Assembly (NCBI GenBank): GCA_965651815.1
Contig: CBFGTJ010000056.1
Coordinates: 1 to 16,449, forward strand
Direction of reading: 5' to 3'
Source of the DNA: CBFGTJ01 sp965651815
Lineage (GTDB): Bacteria; Actinomycetota; Acidimicrobiia; Acidimicrobiales; Microtrichaceae
DNA: 16,449 bases
Of the stretch, positions 6,039 through 13,596 are shown in pieces; the first letter of the stretch is position 1; every line of letters starts with the position of its first letter. A model generated the notes under the pieces. It had not been told where the DNA came from, ran no database searches, and worked only from the letters and a program-made list of their open reading frames with translations. A program made the translations under genes and the position numbers.

Positions 6039-7199
6039 ATGGCCAGCACCGCAACCGAGTCGAGTGGGGTCGCACCGACCGCCGTCGCCGGCCATCCGGG
6101 CGCGAGGCGCCGTGAGCGGCTGCCCCGCCCGTTGCACCCGGGCGCGTGGTGGTTGTGGGCGATCGGGCTCGCGACCGCCGCCAACCTGACGACGAACCCG
6201 CTCGTCCTGCTCCTGGTCGTCGCGATCGTCGGCTACGTGGTCTCGGCGCGGCGCACCGACGCGCCGTGGGCGAAGGGGTTCTCCGCGTACCTGGTGCTCG
6301 CGTTCGTGGTCATCGCGATCCGGGTGGTGTTCCGGATGCTGCTCGACGGCGGGGCGGGGACGACCGTGCTGTTCACGCTGCCCGAGCTGCCGTTGCCGGA
6401 GGCGGCGAGGGGGATCCGCATCGGCGGGCCGGTCGCGCTGGAGGGCATCCTCGCCGCGCTGTACGACGGCCTCCGCCTCGCGACGCTGCTCGTGTGCCTC
6501 GGCGGTGCCAACGTGCTCGCCAACCCCAAGCGGCTGCTCAAGTCGGTGCCGAGCGCGCTCCACGAGGTCGGGGTCGCGATCACCGTCGCGCTCACCGTCG
6601 CGCCGCAGCTCGTCGAGAGCGGACTGCGGGTGCACCGGGCACGCAAGCTGCGCGGTGAGCAGGGCCGCCGGCTGCGGCTGTTCCGCACCGTCGCCATGCC
6701 GGTGATGACCGACGCGCTCGACCGCTCGCTCCTGCTCGCCGCCGCGATGGACTCGCGCGGCTACGGACGCACCGCGGGGGTGCCGCGGGCGTCCCGGGTG
6801 CTGACCGGCACGCTCCTGCTGGTCGGGCTCGCGGGCGCCTGCGTCGGGACCTACGGGCTGCTCGACACCACCACGCCCCGGGTGCTGGGTGCGCCCGCGA
6901 TGGCGGTGGGCCTCGCCGCGGCCGCCGCCGGCTTCGTGCTGAGCGGCCGCCGGGTCCAGCGGACCCGGTACCGGCCCGACCCCTGGCAGCTGCCCGAGTG
7001 GGTGGTGGCGGGGTGCGGGATCGCGGTCGCCGTGATCGTGGTGGTCGCCGGGGCGATCGACCCGGCCGGGCTCCGGCCATCGACCTCGCCGGCGCAGTGG
7101 CCGCCGCTCCCCACGTTCGCCGCGCTGGGCCTCGCGGTGGGCCTGGTCCCGGCGTGGGCGGCCCCGCCGGTGGCGCCGCCATCGGGAGGTTCGTCGTGA
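6039..7199 (+). CDS. ECF transporter transmembrane (T) component, CbiQ family
   Basis: A 386-residue membrane protein, longer than the usual 230-270 residues of the family because of a hydrophobic C-terminal extension. It would be the scaffold that couples the ATPases to the substrate-binding S component of an energy-coupling-factor importer. Membrane segments lie near 35-50, 54-68, 82-100 and 140-160, followed by the coupling helices with ARKLRG (201-206) and the family signature MDSRGYGR (237-244). Further hydrophobic segments at about 256-278, 282-306 and 325-345 are extra. The ATG at 6039 has GGAGGAG four bases upstream and follows the cobalamin riboswitch. The gene overlaps the ATPase gene by GTGA. 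In reported actinobacterial systems this gene order is called cbrTUV-like. I infer a corrinoid substrate from the riboswitch. Confidence 0.88.
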   Translation: MASTATESSGVAPTAVAGHPGARRRERLPRPLHPGAWWLWAIGLATAANLTTNPLVLLLVVAIVGYVVSARRTDAPWAKGFSAYLVLAFVVIAIRVVFRMLLDGGAGTTVLFTLPELPLPEAARGIRIGGPVALEGILAALYDGLRLATLLVCLGGANVLANPKRLLKSVPSALHEVGVAITVALTVAPQLVESGLRVHRARKLRGEQGRRLRLFRTVAMPVMTDALDRSLLLAAAMDSRGYGRTAGVPRASRVLTGTLLLVGLAGACVGTYGLLDTTTPRVLGAPAMAVGLAAAAAGFVLSGRRVQRTRYRPDPWQLPEWVVAGCGIAVAVIVVVAGAIDPAGLRPSTSPAQWPPLPTFAALGLAVGLVPAWAAPPVAPPSGGSS

Positions 7200-8857
7200 T
7201 CCGCATCGAGGGCGTGACGGTCCGCTACCCCGGCGCGGGGTCGCCGGCGCTGCGAGGCGTCGACCTGGTGGTCGACGAGGGCGAGCTGTGCCTGGTCGTC
7301 GGGCGCACCGGGGTGGGCAAGTCCACGCTGCTCGGCCTGGTCAACGGGCTGGTCCCCCACTTCACCGGCGGACACCTCGAGGGCCGGGTCCTGGTCGACG
7401 GGCGCGACACCGCGACGCACCCGCCACGCGAGCTCGCGGACGTCGTCGGCGTGGTGGGGCAGGACCCGCTCGCCGGCTTCGTCACCGACACCGTCGAGGA
7501 GGAGCTGGCCTACGGGATGGAGCAGCTCGCGGTGCCCCCGGACGTGATGCGCAAGCGGGTCGAGGAGACCCTCGACCTCCTCGGCATCGCGGACCTGCGG
7601 GACCGGCCGCTGCGCACCTTGTCGGGCGGTCAGCAGCAGCGGGTCGCGATCGGCTCGGTCCTCACCGCGCACCCCCGGGTGCTGGTGCTCGACGAGCCGA
7701 CCTCGGCCCTGGACCCGACCGCCGCGGAGGAGGTGCTCGCGACGGTCACCCGGCTGGTGCACGACCTCGGCATCACCGTCGTCATGGCCGAGCACCGCCT
7801 CGAGCGGGTCGCGCAGTACGCGGACCGGGTGGTCCAGGTGCACGGCGACGGCACCGTCGAGTCGGGCGACCCCGCGGCGATCCTCGAGGGCTCACCGGTC
7901 GCCCCGCCGATCGTCCAGCTCGGCCGGCTCGCGGGGTGGTCCCCCGTGCCGCTGTCGGTGCGCGACGCGCGACGCCTCGCCGGGCCGCTGCGCGACCGCC
8001 TCGAGGGGCGTGTGGACGCCGCGCCGGCACCGACGGGCGGGGAGCCCCGCGGCGCGCACCCGCTGCTGCTGTCCGCCCGGGGCGTCACCGTCCGCTACGG
8101 CGACCTCGTCGCGGTGCGCGAGGTGGACCTCGACCTCGCGGCGGGCGAGGTCGTCGCGCTGATGGGGAGGAACGGCTCGGGCAAGTCGTCGCTGCTGTGG
8201 GCGTTGCAGGGTTCGGGTCCCCGCGCCGCCGGCTCGGTGCGCGTCGGCGAGGGCGTCGACCCGGGGACGCTGCCCTCGCACGAGGCGCGGCGGCTGGTGG
8301 GGCTCGTGCCGCAGACGCCCGGCGACCTGCTCTACCTGCACACCGTCGAGGAGGAGTGCACCCAGGCGGACCTCGACGCCGGCCGACCTGCGGGCGCGTG
8401 CCGGGCGCTGCTCGATCGCCTCGTCCCCGGCATCGACGGCGCGACCCACCCCCGCGACCTGTCCGAGGGGCAGCGGCTCGCGCTGGTGCTCGCGGTGCAG
8501 CTCACCGCCGCACCGCAGGTCGTGCTGCTCGACGAGCCGACGCGCGGCCTCGACGTGCCCGCGAAGGAGCACCTCACCCGGTTGCTGCGGGAGCTGGCCG
8601 ACGCCGGCGCCGCGGTCGTCGTGTCGACCCACGACGTCGAGTTCGCCGCGGAGGCCGTGGACCGGGTCGTGGTGATGGCGCAGGGCGAGGTGGTCGCCGA
8701 CGGCGATCGTGCGGGCGTGCTCGCGTCGTCGCCCGCGTTCGCGCCGCAGGTGTCCAAGGTGCTCGCACCCCGGCCGTGGACGACGGTCGCCGAGGTCGCC
8801 GCCGCGCTCGATCCGCTGGAGGGAGGTGCCCGATGGGCGCAGCGCCCGGAGGGCTGA
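7196..8857 (+). CDS. ECF transporter fused double ATPase (A component)
   Basis: A 553-residue protein with two ABC ATPase domains in one chain, replacing the separate EcfA and EcfA' subunits. Domain 1 has Walker A GRTGVGKST (36-44), Q-loop Gln89, signature LSGGQ (142-146), Walker B VLVLDEPTSALD with Glu167, and His200. Domain 2 has Walker A GRNGSGKSS (324-332), Q-loop Gln373, a variant signature LSEGQ (422-426), Walker B VVLLDEPTRGLD with Glu447, and His479. All catalytic residues are present in both halves. The start is the GTG at 7196, overlapping the stop of the T component (GTGA), with GGGAGGT at 7184-7190. It powers uptake at the inner face of the membrane. The open frame extends upstream, but only as a shadow of the T-component gene. 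Confidence 0.93.
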   Translation: MIRIEGVTVRYPGAGSPALRGVDLVVDEGELCLVVGRTGVGKSTLLGLVNGLVPHFTGGHLEGRVLVDGRDTATHPPRELADVVGVVGQDPLAGFVTDTVEEELAYGMEQLAVPPDVMRKRVEETLDLLGIADLRDRPLRTLSGGQQQRVAIGSVLTAHPRVLVLDEPTSALDPTAAEEVLATVTRLVHDLGITVVMAEHRLERVAQYADRVVQVHGDGTVESGDPAAILEGSPVAPPIVQLGRLAGWSPVPLSVRDARRLAGPLRDRLEGRVDAAPAPTGGEPRGAHPLLLSARGVTVRYGDLVAVREVDLDLAAGEVVALMGRNGSGKSSLLWALQGSGPRAAGSVRVGEGVDPGTLPSHEARRLVGLVPQTPGDLLYLHTVEEECTQADLDAGRPAGACRALLDRLVPGIDGATHPRDLSEGQRLALVLAVQLTAAPQVVLLDEPTRGLDVPAKEHLTRLLRELADAGAAVVVSTHDVEFAAEAVDRVVVMAQGEVVADGDRAGVLASSPAFAPQVSKVLAPRPWTTVAEVAAALDPLEGGARWAQRPEG

Positions 8858-9672
8858 CCGAGGGCGCGCCGCAGCGGGGCGCGCGTGCGGTGCGGATCCG
8901 CGCCCGCTCGGCGGTCGCGCTCGCGCTGGTCAGCGCCGCGGGCCTGGCCATGTACCTGTGGCCGCTCGTCGTCGCCCCACCCCAGGAGCCGAGCCACACG
9001 ACCGACGCGCCCTTCGTGTTCGTCGGGATCCTCGCCGGCCTGCTGGCGGTGGTGCTCGCGGAGCTGTCCAGCGGGGGGATCGACACCAAGGCGCTCGCGA
9101 TGCTGGGCGTGCTGTCCGCGATCGGTGCCGCGCTGCGCCCGCTCGGCGCGGGGGTCGGCGGGGTCGAGCCGATGTTCTTCCTGCTCGTGCTCGCCGGCCG
9201 GGTGCACGGCCCCGGGTTCGGGTTCGTGCTCGGCAACACGACGATGTTCGCCTCCGCGCTGCTCACCGGCGGCATGGGCCCGTGGCTGCCGTTCCAGATG
9301 CTCGGCGCCGGTTGGATGGGACTCGGGGGCGGGCTCCTCCCCCGGGTCCGGGGCCGGGTCGAGCTCCTCCTGCTCGCCGCGTACGGCGCGGTGTCGGCGC
9401 TGGCGTACGGGTTCCTGCTCAACATGTGGTTCTGGCCGTACACGACCGGCGCCGACACCCAGCTGTCGTACGTGCCGGGCGACGCGGTGCTGTCGAACCT
9501 GCACCGCTACCTGCTCTACACCCTGGCCACCTCGACGTGGGGCTGGGACGTGGGGCGTGCGGTCACGAGCGTGGCGGCGATCCTCGTGCTCGGCACCCCG
9601 GTCCTCGCGACGCTGCGCCGCGCGACACGGCGTGCCGCCTTCGGCGCCCCGGTCAGCTTCGAGCCCGGCTGA
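8833..9672 (+). CDS. ECF transporter substrate-binding (S) component, probable B12/corrinoid
   Basis: A 279-residue hydrophobic protein, the probable substrate-capturing subunit of the importer. A basic cytoplasmic N-terminus (residues 1-27) precedes about six membrane segments near 28-48, 61-80, 88-104, 112-140, 175-205 and 232-256. Glycine-rich turns include LLTGGMGPWLPFQMLGAGWMGLGGG. The ATG at 8833 has GGGAGG seven bases upstream (8821-8826) and overlaps the end of the ATPase gene by 25 bases, so translation is likely coupled. The family cannot be fixed from sequence alone. The role as a cobalamin, cobinamide or related corrinoid binder rests on the upstream riboswitch and the CbrT-like arrangement. 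Cobalt transport is less likely because CbiM and CbiN features are absent. Confidence 0.8.
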   Translation: MGAAPGGLTEGAPQRGARAVRIRARSAVALALVSAAGLAMYLWPLVVAPPQEPSHTTDAPFVFVGILAGLLAVVLAELSSGGIDTKALAMLGVLSAIGAALRPLGAGVGGVEPMFFLLVLAGRVHGPGFGFVLGNTTMFASALLTGGMGPWLPFQMLGAGWMGLGGGLLPRVRGRVELLLLAAYGAVSALAYGFLLNMWFWPYTTGADTQLSYVPGDAVLSNLHRYLLYTLATSTWGWDVGRAVTSVAAILVLGTPVLATLRRATRRAAFGAPVSFEPG

Positions 9673-9733
9673 GCGTCCGGGCGCCCGCGGCCCATTTCTC
9701 ACAGGGACCGTGTTGGATGTCGAAGGGATCTTG

Positions 9734-10549
9734 ATGGTTCGCCGATCCACCGCCTCCCGCCTCCGCGCCACCGCCGCGGTCCTCGGCGTGCTGAGCCTCC
9801 CGCTCGTGGCCTGCTCCGGTGACGACCCGTCCCCCGCCACCTCGACCACCACGACGGTCCCACCCCTCGAGGAGCCGCTCGTCGGTGTGACCGGCGGGAC
9901 CGTCGCAGACGGTGCCACCGGCGACGGGGCAGCGCCCTCGACACCGCCCGCGGACGAGGACACGCGCGCCCTGGCCAAGGCGGCCGTGCTGCGCTCCTCG
10001 GACTTCGCCTCGGCGTGGTCGGTGCACACCAAGGGCGGGACGCTGCACCCCAGCGACTCGTCGTGCTCCTACGTCGAGGACGGGCCGGAGGCCCGCCTGG
10101 GCCTGGGCGCCGCCCGCCGGGGCGCGACCATGCAGCTCGGCGACCGGCCCGCGTTCGTCACCTCGACGAGCTATGTGTTCCCCGACGAGCAGTCGGCGAT
10201 CGACTGGATCGGGCTCGTGCGCTCCGACGAGTGGGCGGAGTGCACCGCGGCGGCCTACGCGGAGGAGGTCGAGCGGCGCGGCTGGGCCACCGACGTGACC
10301 GTCGAGACCCGGGAGATCGATCACCTCGGCTCCAAGGGCTTCGAGGCCTACGCCGAGCTCCACGCCGTCGACGACGCCGACCGTCCGCTCGCGGTCATCA
10401 GCGTGCTGCACTACCGCAACGGCCGCGTGGTGATCGAGGGCACCCTCGAACGCTCGACGGCACTCGGCGACGGCGACTGGGCGGCGGTCGACACGGCGCA
10501 CTCCGCCGCGGTGGCGACCGCCTGGTCCCGGCTCAACGCCGCCCTCTGA
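9734..10549 (+). CDS. Secreted lipoprotein, function unknown
   Basis: A 271-residue lipoprotein. The signal peptide has a basic start (MVRRSTASRLR), a hydrophobic core and the lipobox LPLVAC, with Cys27 as the lipidated residue. A Ser/Thr/Pro-rich linker (28-75) leads to a mixed alpha/beta domain (78-271) with two cysteines, Cys111 and Cys170, that could form a disulfide. Size, linker and cysteine pattern recall mycobacterial PknH-type extracellular sensor domains, but I see no decisive motif. The ATG at 9734 follows GAAGGG, and a TTG three bases earlier is possible. It stands 61 bases after the ECF S component. No terminator is obvious between them, so read-through from the B12 operon is possible. 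It ends at a 25-bp hairpin. Confidence 0.78.
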   Translation: MVRRSTASRLRATAAVLGVLSLPLVACSGDDPSPATSTTTTVPPLEEPLVGVTGGTVADGATGDGAAPSTPPADEDTRALAKAAVLRSSDFASAWSVHTKGGTLHPSDSSCSYVEDGPEARLGLGAARRGATMQLGDRPAFVTSTSYVFPDEQSAIDWIGLVRSDEWAECTAAAYAEEVERRGWATDVTVETREIDHLGSKGFEAYAELHAVDDADRPLAVISVLHYRNGRVVIEGTLERSTALGDGDWAAVDTAHSAAVATAWSRLNAAL

Positions 10550-10564
10550 CCACCGGCCCCCGAT

Positions 10565-10616
10565 CGTTCTGTGTCCCGGAACTGAGGGTGGACCCTCAGT
10601 TCCGGGACACAGAACG
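10565..10616. terminator. 25-bp perfect hairpin at a convergent junction
   Basis: Bases 10565-10589 are the exact reverse complement of 10592-10616, separated only by GG. The arm begins CGTTCTGTGTCCCGGAACTG and ends AGGGT. It lies 15 bases after the lipoprotein stop and 14 bases before the stop of the opposite-strand Lrp-like gene, so it can serve both transcripts. No T-tract flanks it. It is far longer than needed for termination and resembles the palindrome at 636-674 in size and placement. Confidence 0.75.
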
Positions 10617-10630
10617 GGTGGGTGTCGCGG

Positions 10631-10891
10631 TCAGTCCCAGTCGAAGTCGGCGTCGCGGTACGCGCGGAACGCGACCATCGAGTGGGTTCGCCGGATGCCG
10701 TCGAGCCGGGCGATGTTCCCGGTGACGACCTCGGCCAGCTCCTCGTGCTCGCGCACCCGCACCATGACCACCAGGTCGTACTCGCCGGTCACCGAGTACA
10801 CCTCGGAGACCTTGTCGAGCTCGACCAGCTCCTCGGCGAGGTCGGCGACGCGGGCGGGCTCGGCCTCGATCAGCACGACGGCGGAGATCAT
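10631..10891 (-). CDS. Stand-alone Lrp/AsnC ligand-binding (RAM) domain protein
   Basis: An 86-residue protein equal to the C-terminal effector-binding domain of Lrp/AsnC regulators without the helix-turn-helix. Visible family features are the first strand MISAVVLIEA, the segment VSEVYSVTGEYDLVVMVRVRE containing the conserved turn TGEYD, and IARLDGIRRTHSMVAF at the end. Such small proteins usually assemble into dimers or larger rings and may bind amino acids or modulate full-length Lrp proteins. The role here is unknown. The ATG at 10891 is exactly six bases downstream of TAACGT, predicting a leaderless mRNA. The upstream gene on the same strand stops 34 bases before it. It converges on the small lipoprotein gene. 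Confidence 0.88.
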   Translation of the reverse strand: MISAVVLIEAEPARVADLAEELVELDKVSEVYSVTGEYDLVVMVRVREHEELAEVVTGNIARLDGIRRTHSMVAFRAYRDADFDWD

Positions 10892-10897
10892 GGCCCG

Positions 10898-10903
10898 ACG
10901 TTA
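10898..10903 (-). promoter_or_regulatory. -10 box for the leaderless Lrp-like gene
   Basis: TAACGT on the minus strand is followed by exactly six bases (CGGGCC) and the ATG at 10891. Lack of a Shine-Dalgarno sequence fits a leaderless transcript. I find no clear -35 element, and the box lies in the 34-base gap after the large lipoprotein gene, so this gene can be transcribed separately. Confidence 0.5.
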
Positions 10904-10925
10904 CCGGCGCGCACCCCGGTGGAGC

Positions 10926-12929
10926 TCACAGGTAGCGCTCCCCGTCCTGCAGCGTGCGGACCCACAGGACGTGGGCCTTCGCCGCGTCGTAGCGCGACTG
11001 GACGTGCTGGTGCGCCGCGTTGCCCATCCCCCCTTGGCCGGGGCCGAGGTAGGGGAGCACGGACCACGAGCCGTTCACGTTCAGCACCGCCCGGTTGTAC
11101 GAGTAGTAGTCCCTGGGAGGCGTGTACCAGTCGGGCACGATCTGGTACTTCTCGCGGCCTTCCTCGGTGGTCCACAGGGGAGCGTTCCACGCGCTCCACC
11201 AGTTGCGGTCGAACCCCGTGGCGGTCGAGATCGAGACCATGTGGTCGCGCACGTTGCTCTTGCCCCGGTCGCGCACCAGGTCCGCGAGCTCGGGCTTGTC
11301 GGGGATCCGCCAGCCGGAGAACCCGGCGGGTGGCGCAGGCAGCCCCTCGGGCGTCGGGTCCATGAGCCAGCCGATGTAGCCCGGCGACCACTGGAGCAGA
11401 CCCGTGCCCTTGCCGGCCCACATCCGGTTGGTGGCGAGGTCGACGACCAGCCCGGGGGTGCCGAGGCGGGAGGGGAGCTGCGCCTGCTGGCGCTCGACCG
11501 CTTCCTCGTACAGCCGGATCGCGCCCGCGACGTTGCCGCCGATCACCGACTGGTACTCGGCCTCGAGGTGGGCCGCCGTCGCCTGCCAGCTGGCGAAGTC
11601 CTCGTACACGGCGAAGAGGGCGTCGCTGTCCTCCTTCGAGATGAACCGCTTGGGGCGGAGCACGTCGGCGTACTTCGCGACGATCGACTTCGCGTCCCCG
11701 GGGCCCGACTCGAGGAACAGGTTCAGCTTCACGAACGCCCCGCCAGCCAGGGTGTTGTAGTTCTCACGGAAGTTCGTGAGCGCGCGTCGGTACGCCTCCT
11801 CGGCTGCCGACACCCTCTCGTCCGCGGCGCGCACGTCCGCGTCGCTCGCCCCGGGGGGCAGCTTCGCGCGGGCGACGCGCGCGTCGGTCAGCGCCACGGC
11901 CCGCTCCGCGACGGGCTCCAGGTACAGGCGCGAGGCGGTGCGGATCCCGCCGCGCACGTCGTTGGTGGCGTCGACCGCGGCGCCGTAGATGCCCTCGACG
12001 GCGACCTGGTGCGCCCGCTGGCTCACCTCGACCAGCGCCCGCTGCAGCTGGTCGAGCTGGCCGCGCATCGCACGCACCTCGGCGGCGACCTGGTCGGTCT
12101 CCTCGAGGCCGAGCGCCTTCGTGAGCAGCTTCGCGCCCTGGCCCTTGATGAAGTCGGCGACGATGTCCATCGCCATGCCCGACACGGGGTTCGAGAGCAC
12201 GAACGCCCCCTCGGGCGCCTGCCCGGCCGCGACGGCGTCGGCCACCCGGTCGACGACGTCGTCGTCCAGCTCGGCCTCCGGGTCCTCCGGCGTGAGCGCC
12301 GCGGGACGGAACGCGCTCGGGTCCACGCCGACCTGCGCGTTGAGGTCGGTGTCGGGGTGCACCCCCAGGGTGGACGCGACGTGCGCCTCGGCCTCCTCCT
12401 CGTCGAGCTCGGGGTGCCGGTCCAGGTGCTCGGCGACCAGCGTCGAGGCCATGTTCACGTCGACGTACCCGACGTTCGCCCGCGACTCGGGGTCGTCGGT
12501 GTTCATCCGGGTCCGCAGGGTGACCGGCAGCGGCTGGCCTTCGTGCCCACCGGTGAGCGTCCCGCCGGTGGCGACCACGGTGTAGTCGGGCCCGTAGGGG
12601 GCGTCGGTCTCGAAGTACCCGAGCTCGTCGGTGGTCGCCTCGGACCCGACCTGCTCGCCGTCCTCACCGAGGACGACGACCATCGCGGCCTCGACCGGGT
12701 GACCGAAGGTGACCCAGCCGCGCACCGTCCCCGGTGCGCTCGGCACCTCCGCGTGCTCCCCCTCGCCCCGGGCGGGGACCTGCCCGTCGTCGCCCATCGC
12801 ATCGAACGGCGGGTCGAGGTTCGGGCTCCAGTTCGGGTCGGTGCAGGCCGCGGCGGGAAGGGCGACGGCGAGCGCGAGTGCGGCGAGGCGCGCCCGGCGG
12901 GCGCGTCGGGGGCAGTGGGGGGTCGACAT
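10926..12929 (-). CDS. Large composite lipoprotein with carboxypeptidase-regulatory-like, helical and DUF1566-like regions
   Basis: A 667-residue exported lipoprotein with the lipobox LPAAAC (Cys29). Residues 66-140 (TVRGWVTFGHPVEAAMVVVL, then TTDELGYFETDAPYGPDYTVVA) look like a carboxypeptidase-regulatory or prealbumin-like beta domain. An acidic region (140-240) follows. Residues 245-480 are helical: a hydrophobic/amphipathic segment (MDIVADFIKGQGAKLLTKAL), then heptad-like stretches at 280-312 and 340-395, recalling membrane-active or coiled-coil stalk regions. The C-terminal part (493-625) resembles DUF1566/Lcl: LVVDLATNRMWAGKGTGLL, then GWRIPDKPELADLV (539-552) and aromatic-rich repeats to YNRAVLNVNGSW. 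The ATG at 12929 fits the signal peptide, though the Shine-Dalgarno sequence is poor. No enzyme motif is seen. A surface-adhesion or membrane-active role is speculation. Confidence 0.75.
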   Translation of the reverse strand: MSTPHCPRRARRARLAALALAVALPAAACTDPNWSPNLDPPFDAMGDDGQVPARGEGEHAEVPSAPGTVRGWVTFGHPVEAAMVVVLGEDGEQVGSEATTDELGYFETDAPYGPDYTVVATGGTLTGGHEGQPLPVTLRTRMNTDDPESRANVGYVDVNMASTLVAEHLDRHPELDEEEAEAHVASTLGVHPDTDLNAQVGVDPSAFRPAALTPEDPEAELDDDVVDRVADAVAAGQAPEGAFVLSNPVSGMAMDIVADFIKGQGAKLLTKALGLEETDQVAAEVRAMRGQLDQLQRALVEVSQRAHQVAVEGIYGAAVDATNDVRGGIRTASRLYLEPVAERAVALTDARVARAKLPPGASDADVRAADERVSAAEEAYRRALTNFRENYNTLAGGAFVKLNLFLESGPGDAKSIVAKYADVLRPKRFISKEDSDALFAVYEDFASWQATAAHLEAEYQSVIGGNVAGAIRLYEEAVERQQAQLPSRLGTPGLVVDLATNRMWAGKGTGLLQWSPGYIGWLMDPTPEGLPAPPAGFSGWRIPDKPELADLVRDRGKSNVRDHMVSISTATGFDRNWWSAWNAPLWTTEEGREKYQIVPDWYTPPRDYYSYNRAVLNVNGSWSVLPYLGPGQGGMGNAAHQHVQSRYDAAKAHVLWVRTLQDGERYL

Positions 12930-12938
12930 GGCGGGCTC

Positions 12939-12967
12939 AGGGTGCCGTGAACGGGTCGGAGTTCCAA
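12939..12967 (-). promoter_or_regulatory. Candidate promoter of the large lipoprotein
   Basis: On the minus strand, TTGGAA (12967-12962) and CACCCT (12944-12939) are separated by 17 bases, placing the transcript start a few bases before the ATG at 12929. The -35 box sits in a small dyad GGAG-N7-CTCC (12958-12972). The 122-base gap to the HxlR gene contains nothing else I can name. Confidence 0.35.
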
Positions 12968-13051
12968 CCTCCGGCGTGCTGTGACCTCCGCCTCTCCCGG
13001 TCCACCCCTCACGGTCCGCGACCCGGCCCGGGCAGCGCGGCGGGTGCCCGG

Positions 13052-13483
13052 CTACAGGTGCTCGAGCTCGTCGGCCTCGGGGTCGTCGACCTGGCGGTCG
13101 CAGGTGGGGCACCACAGCCGCGCCTCGAGCGCCGAACCGCAGGTCCGGTGGACCGGTTCGCCGGGACCGTGGCCGGCGCCGCGCTGCCGACGACCCCACG
13201 CCGCGAGCAGCGCCAATGCCCCGGCCAACTCGCGTCCCGCGTCGGTGAGCTCGTAGGCGTACCGGCGCGGGCGCTGCGAGTACGGCGCGGAGCGGACGAC
13301 GCCGTCGGCCTCCAGCTGGCGGAGGCGGGCGGTCAGCACGTTGGGGGCGATCCCGCCGACCAGCTCGGACAGCTCACCGAAGCGGCGGGGGCCGCCGAGG
13401 AGCGCGTCGACCACGAGCAGGGTCCACCGGTCGCCGATGCGTTCGACGGCGTGCACCAGCGAGTGCGGGTCCTCCCGGGTCAT
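13052..13483 (-). CDS. HxlR-family winged-helix regulator with zinc ribbon
   Basis: A 143-residue DNA-binding regulator. Residues 5-95 form the HxlR winged helix: HSLVHAVERIGDRWTLLVVDALL, the recognition region RRFGELSELVGGIAPNVLTARLRQLEADGVV, and the wing RPRRYAYELTDAGREL. The tail holds His112, Cys115, Cys125 and Cys128 (HRTCG-N8-WCPTC pattern), which should form a zinc ribbon. No N-terminal redox cysteine is present, so thiol sensing through one is unlikely. The ATG at 13483 matches the usual domain start. An earlier in-frame TTG at 13546 would fall in the operator. The gene is divergent from the serine-protease gene, and a perfect palindrome in between suggests it represses itself and the protease. 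The ligand is unknown. Confidence 0.9.
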   Translation of the reverse strand: MTREDPHSLVHAVERIGDRWTLLVVDALLGGPRRFGELSELVGGIAPNVLTARLRQLEADGVVRSAPYSQRPRRYAYELTDAGRELAGALALLAAWGRRQRGAGHGPGEPVHRTCGSALEARLWCPTCDRQVDDPEADELEHL

Positions 13484-13537
13484 CGAGGTCCAGTCTGCCC
13501 CTCGCCCGTCGGAGCGGGGCGATCCCCGAACGATAGC

Positions 13538-13556
13538 CACTTGCAATCTGCAAGTG
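13538..13556. promoter_or_regulatory. Palindromic operator between HxlR and protease genes
   Basis: CACTTGCA-ATC-TGCAAGTG is a perfect 8-bp dyad with a 3-base centre, in the intergenic region of a divergent pair. It covers the -35 box of the predicted protease promoter, a good place for repression. HxlR-type regulators commonly bind short dyads beside their own genes, so this is the most likely HxlR site. Confidence 0.7.
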
Positions 13557-13569
13557 ACAGGCGCAGGCT
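13541..13569 (+). promoter_or_regulatory. Promoter of the trypsin/PDZ protease gene
   Basis: TTGCAA (13541-13546) and CAGGCT (13564-13569) are separated by 17 bases on the plus strand, about 28 bases before the ATG at 13597. The -35 box lies within the CACTTGCA dyad, so a bound regulator would block it. Confidence 0.5.
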
Positions 13570-13596
13570 GGAACCGGGCGACGCAGGGGGTGCGCC

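Noticed and set aside
5924..6115. Small open frames within and after the riboswitch
   Set aside because: They overlap the aptamer and the real start of the T component, and have no coding features beyond GC-driven openness.
10695..12950. A 751-codon open frame on the plus strand opposite the large lipoprotein
   Set aside because: Composition is antisense-like (repeated Arg, Gly, Val, His) with no signal or fold. The minus strand has a lipobox and domain-like regions.
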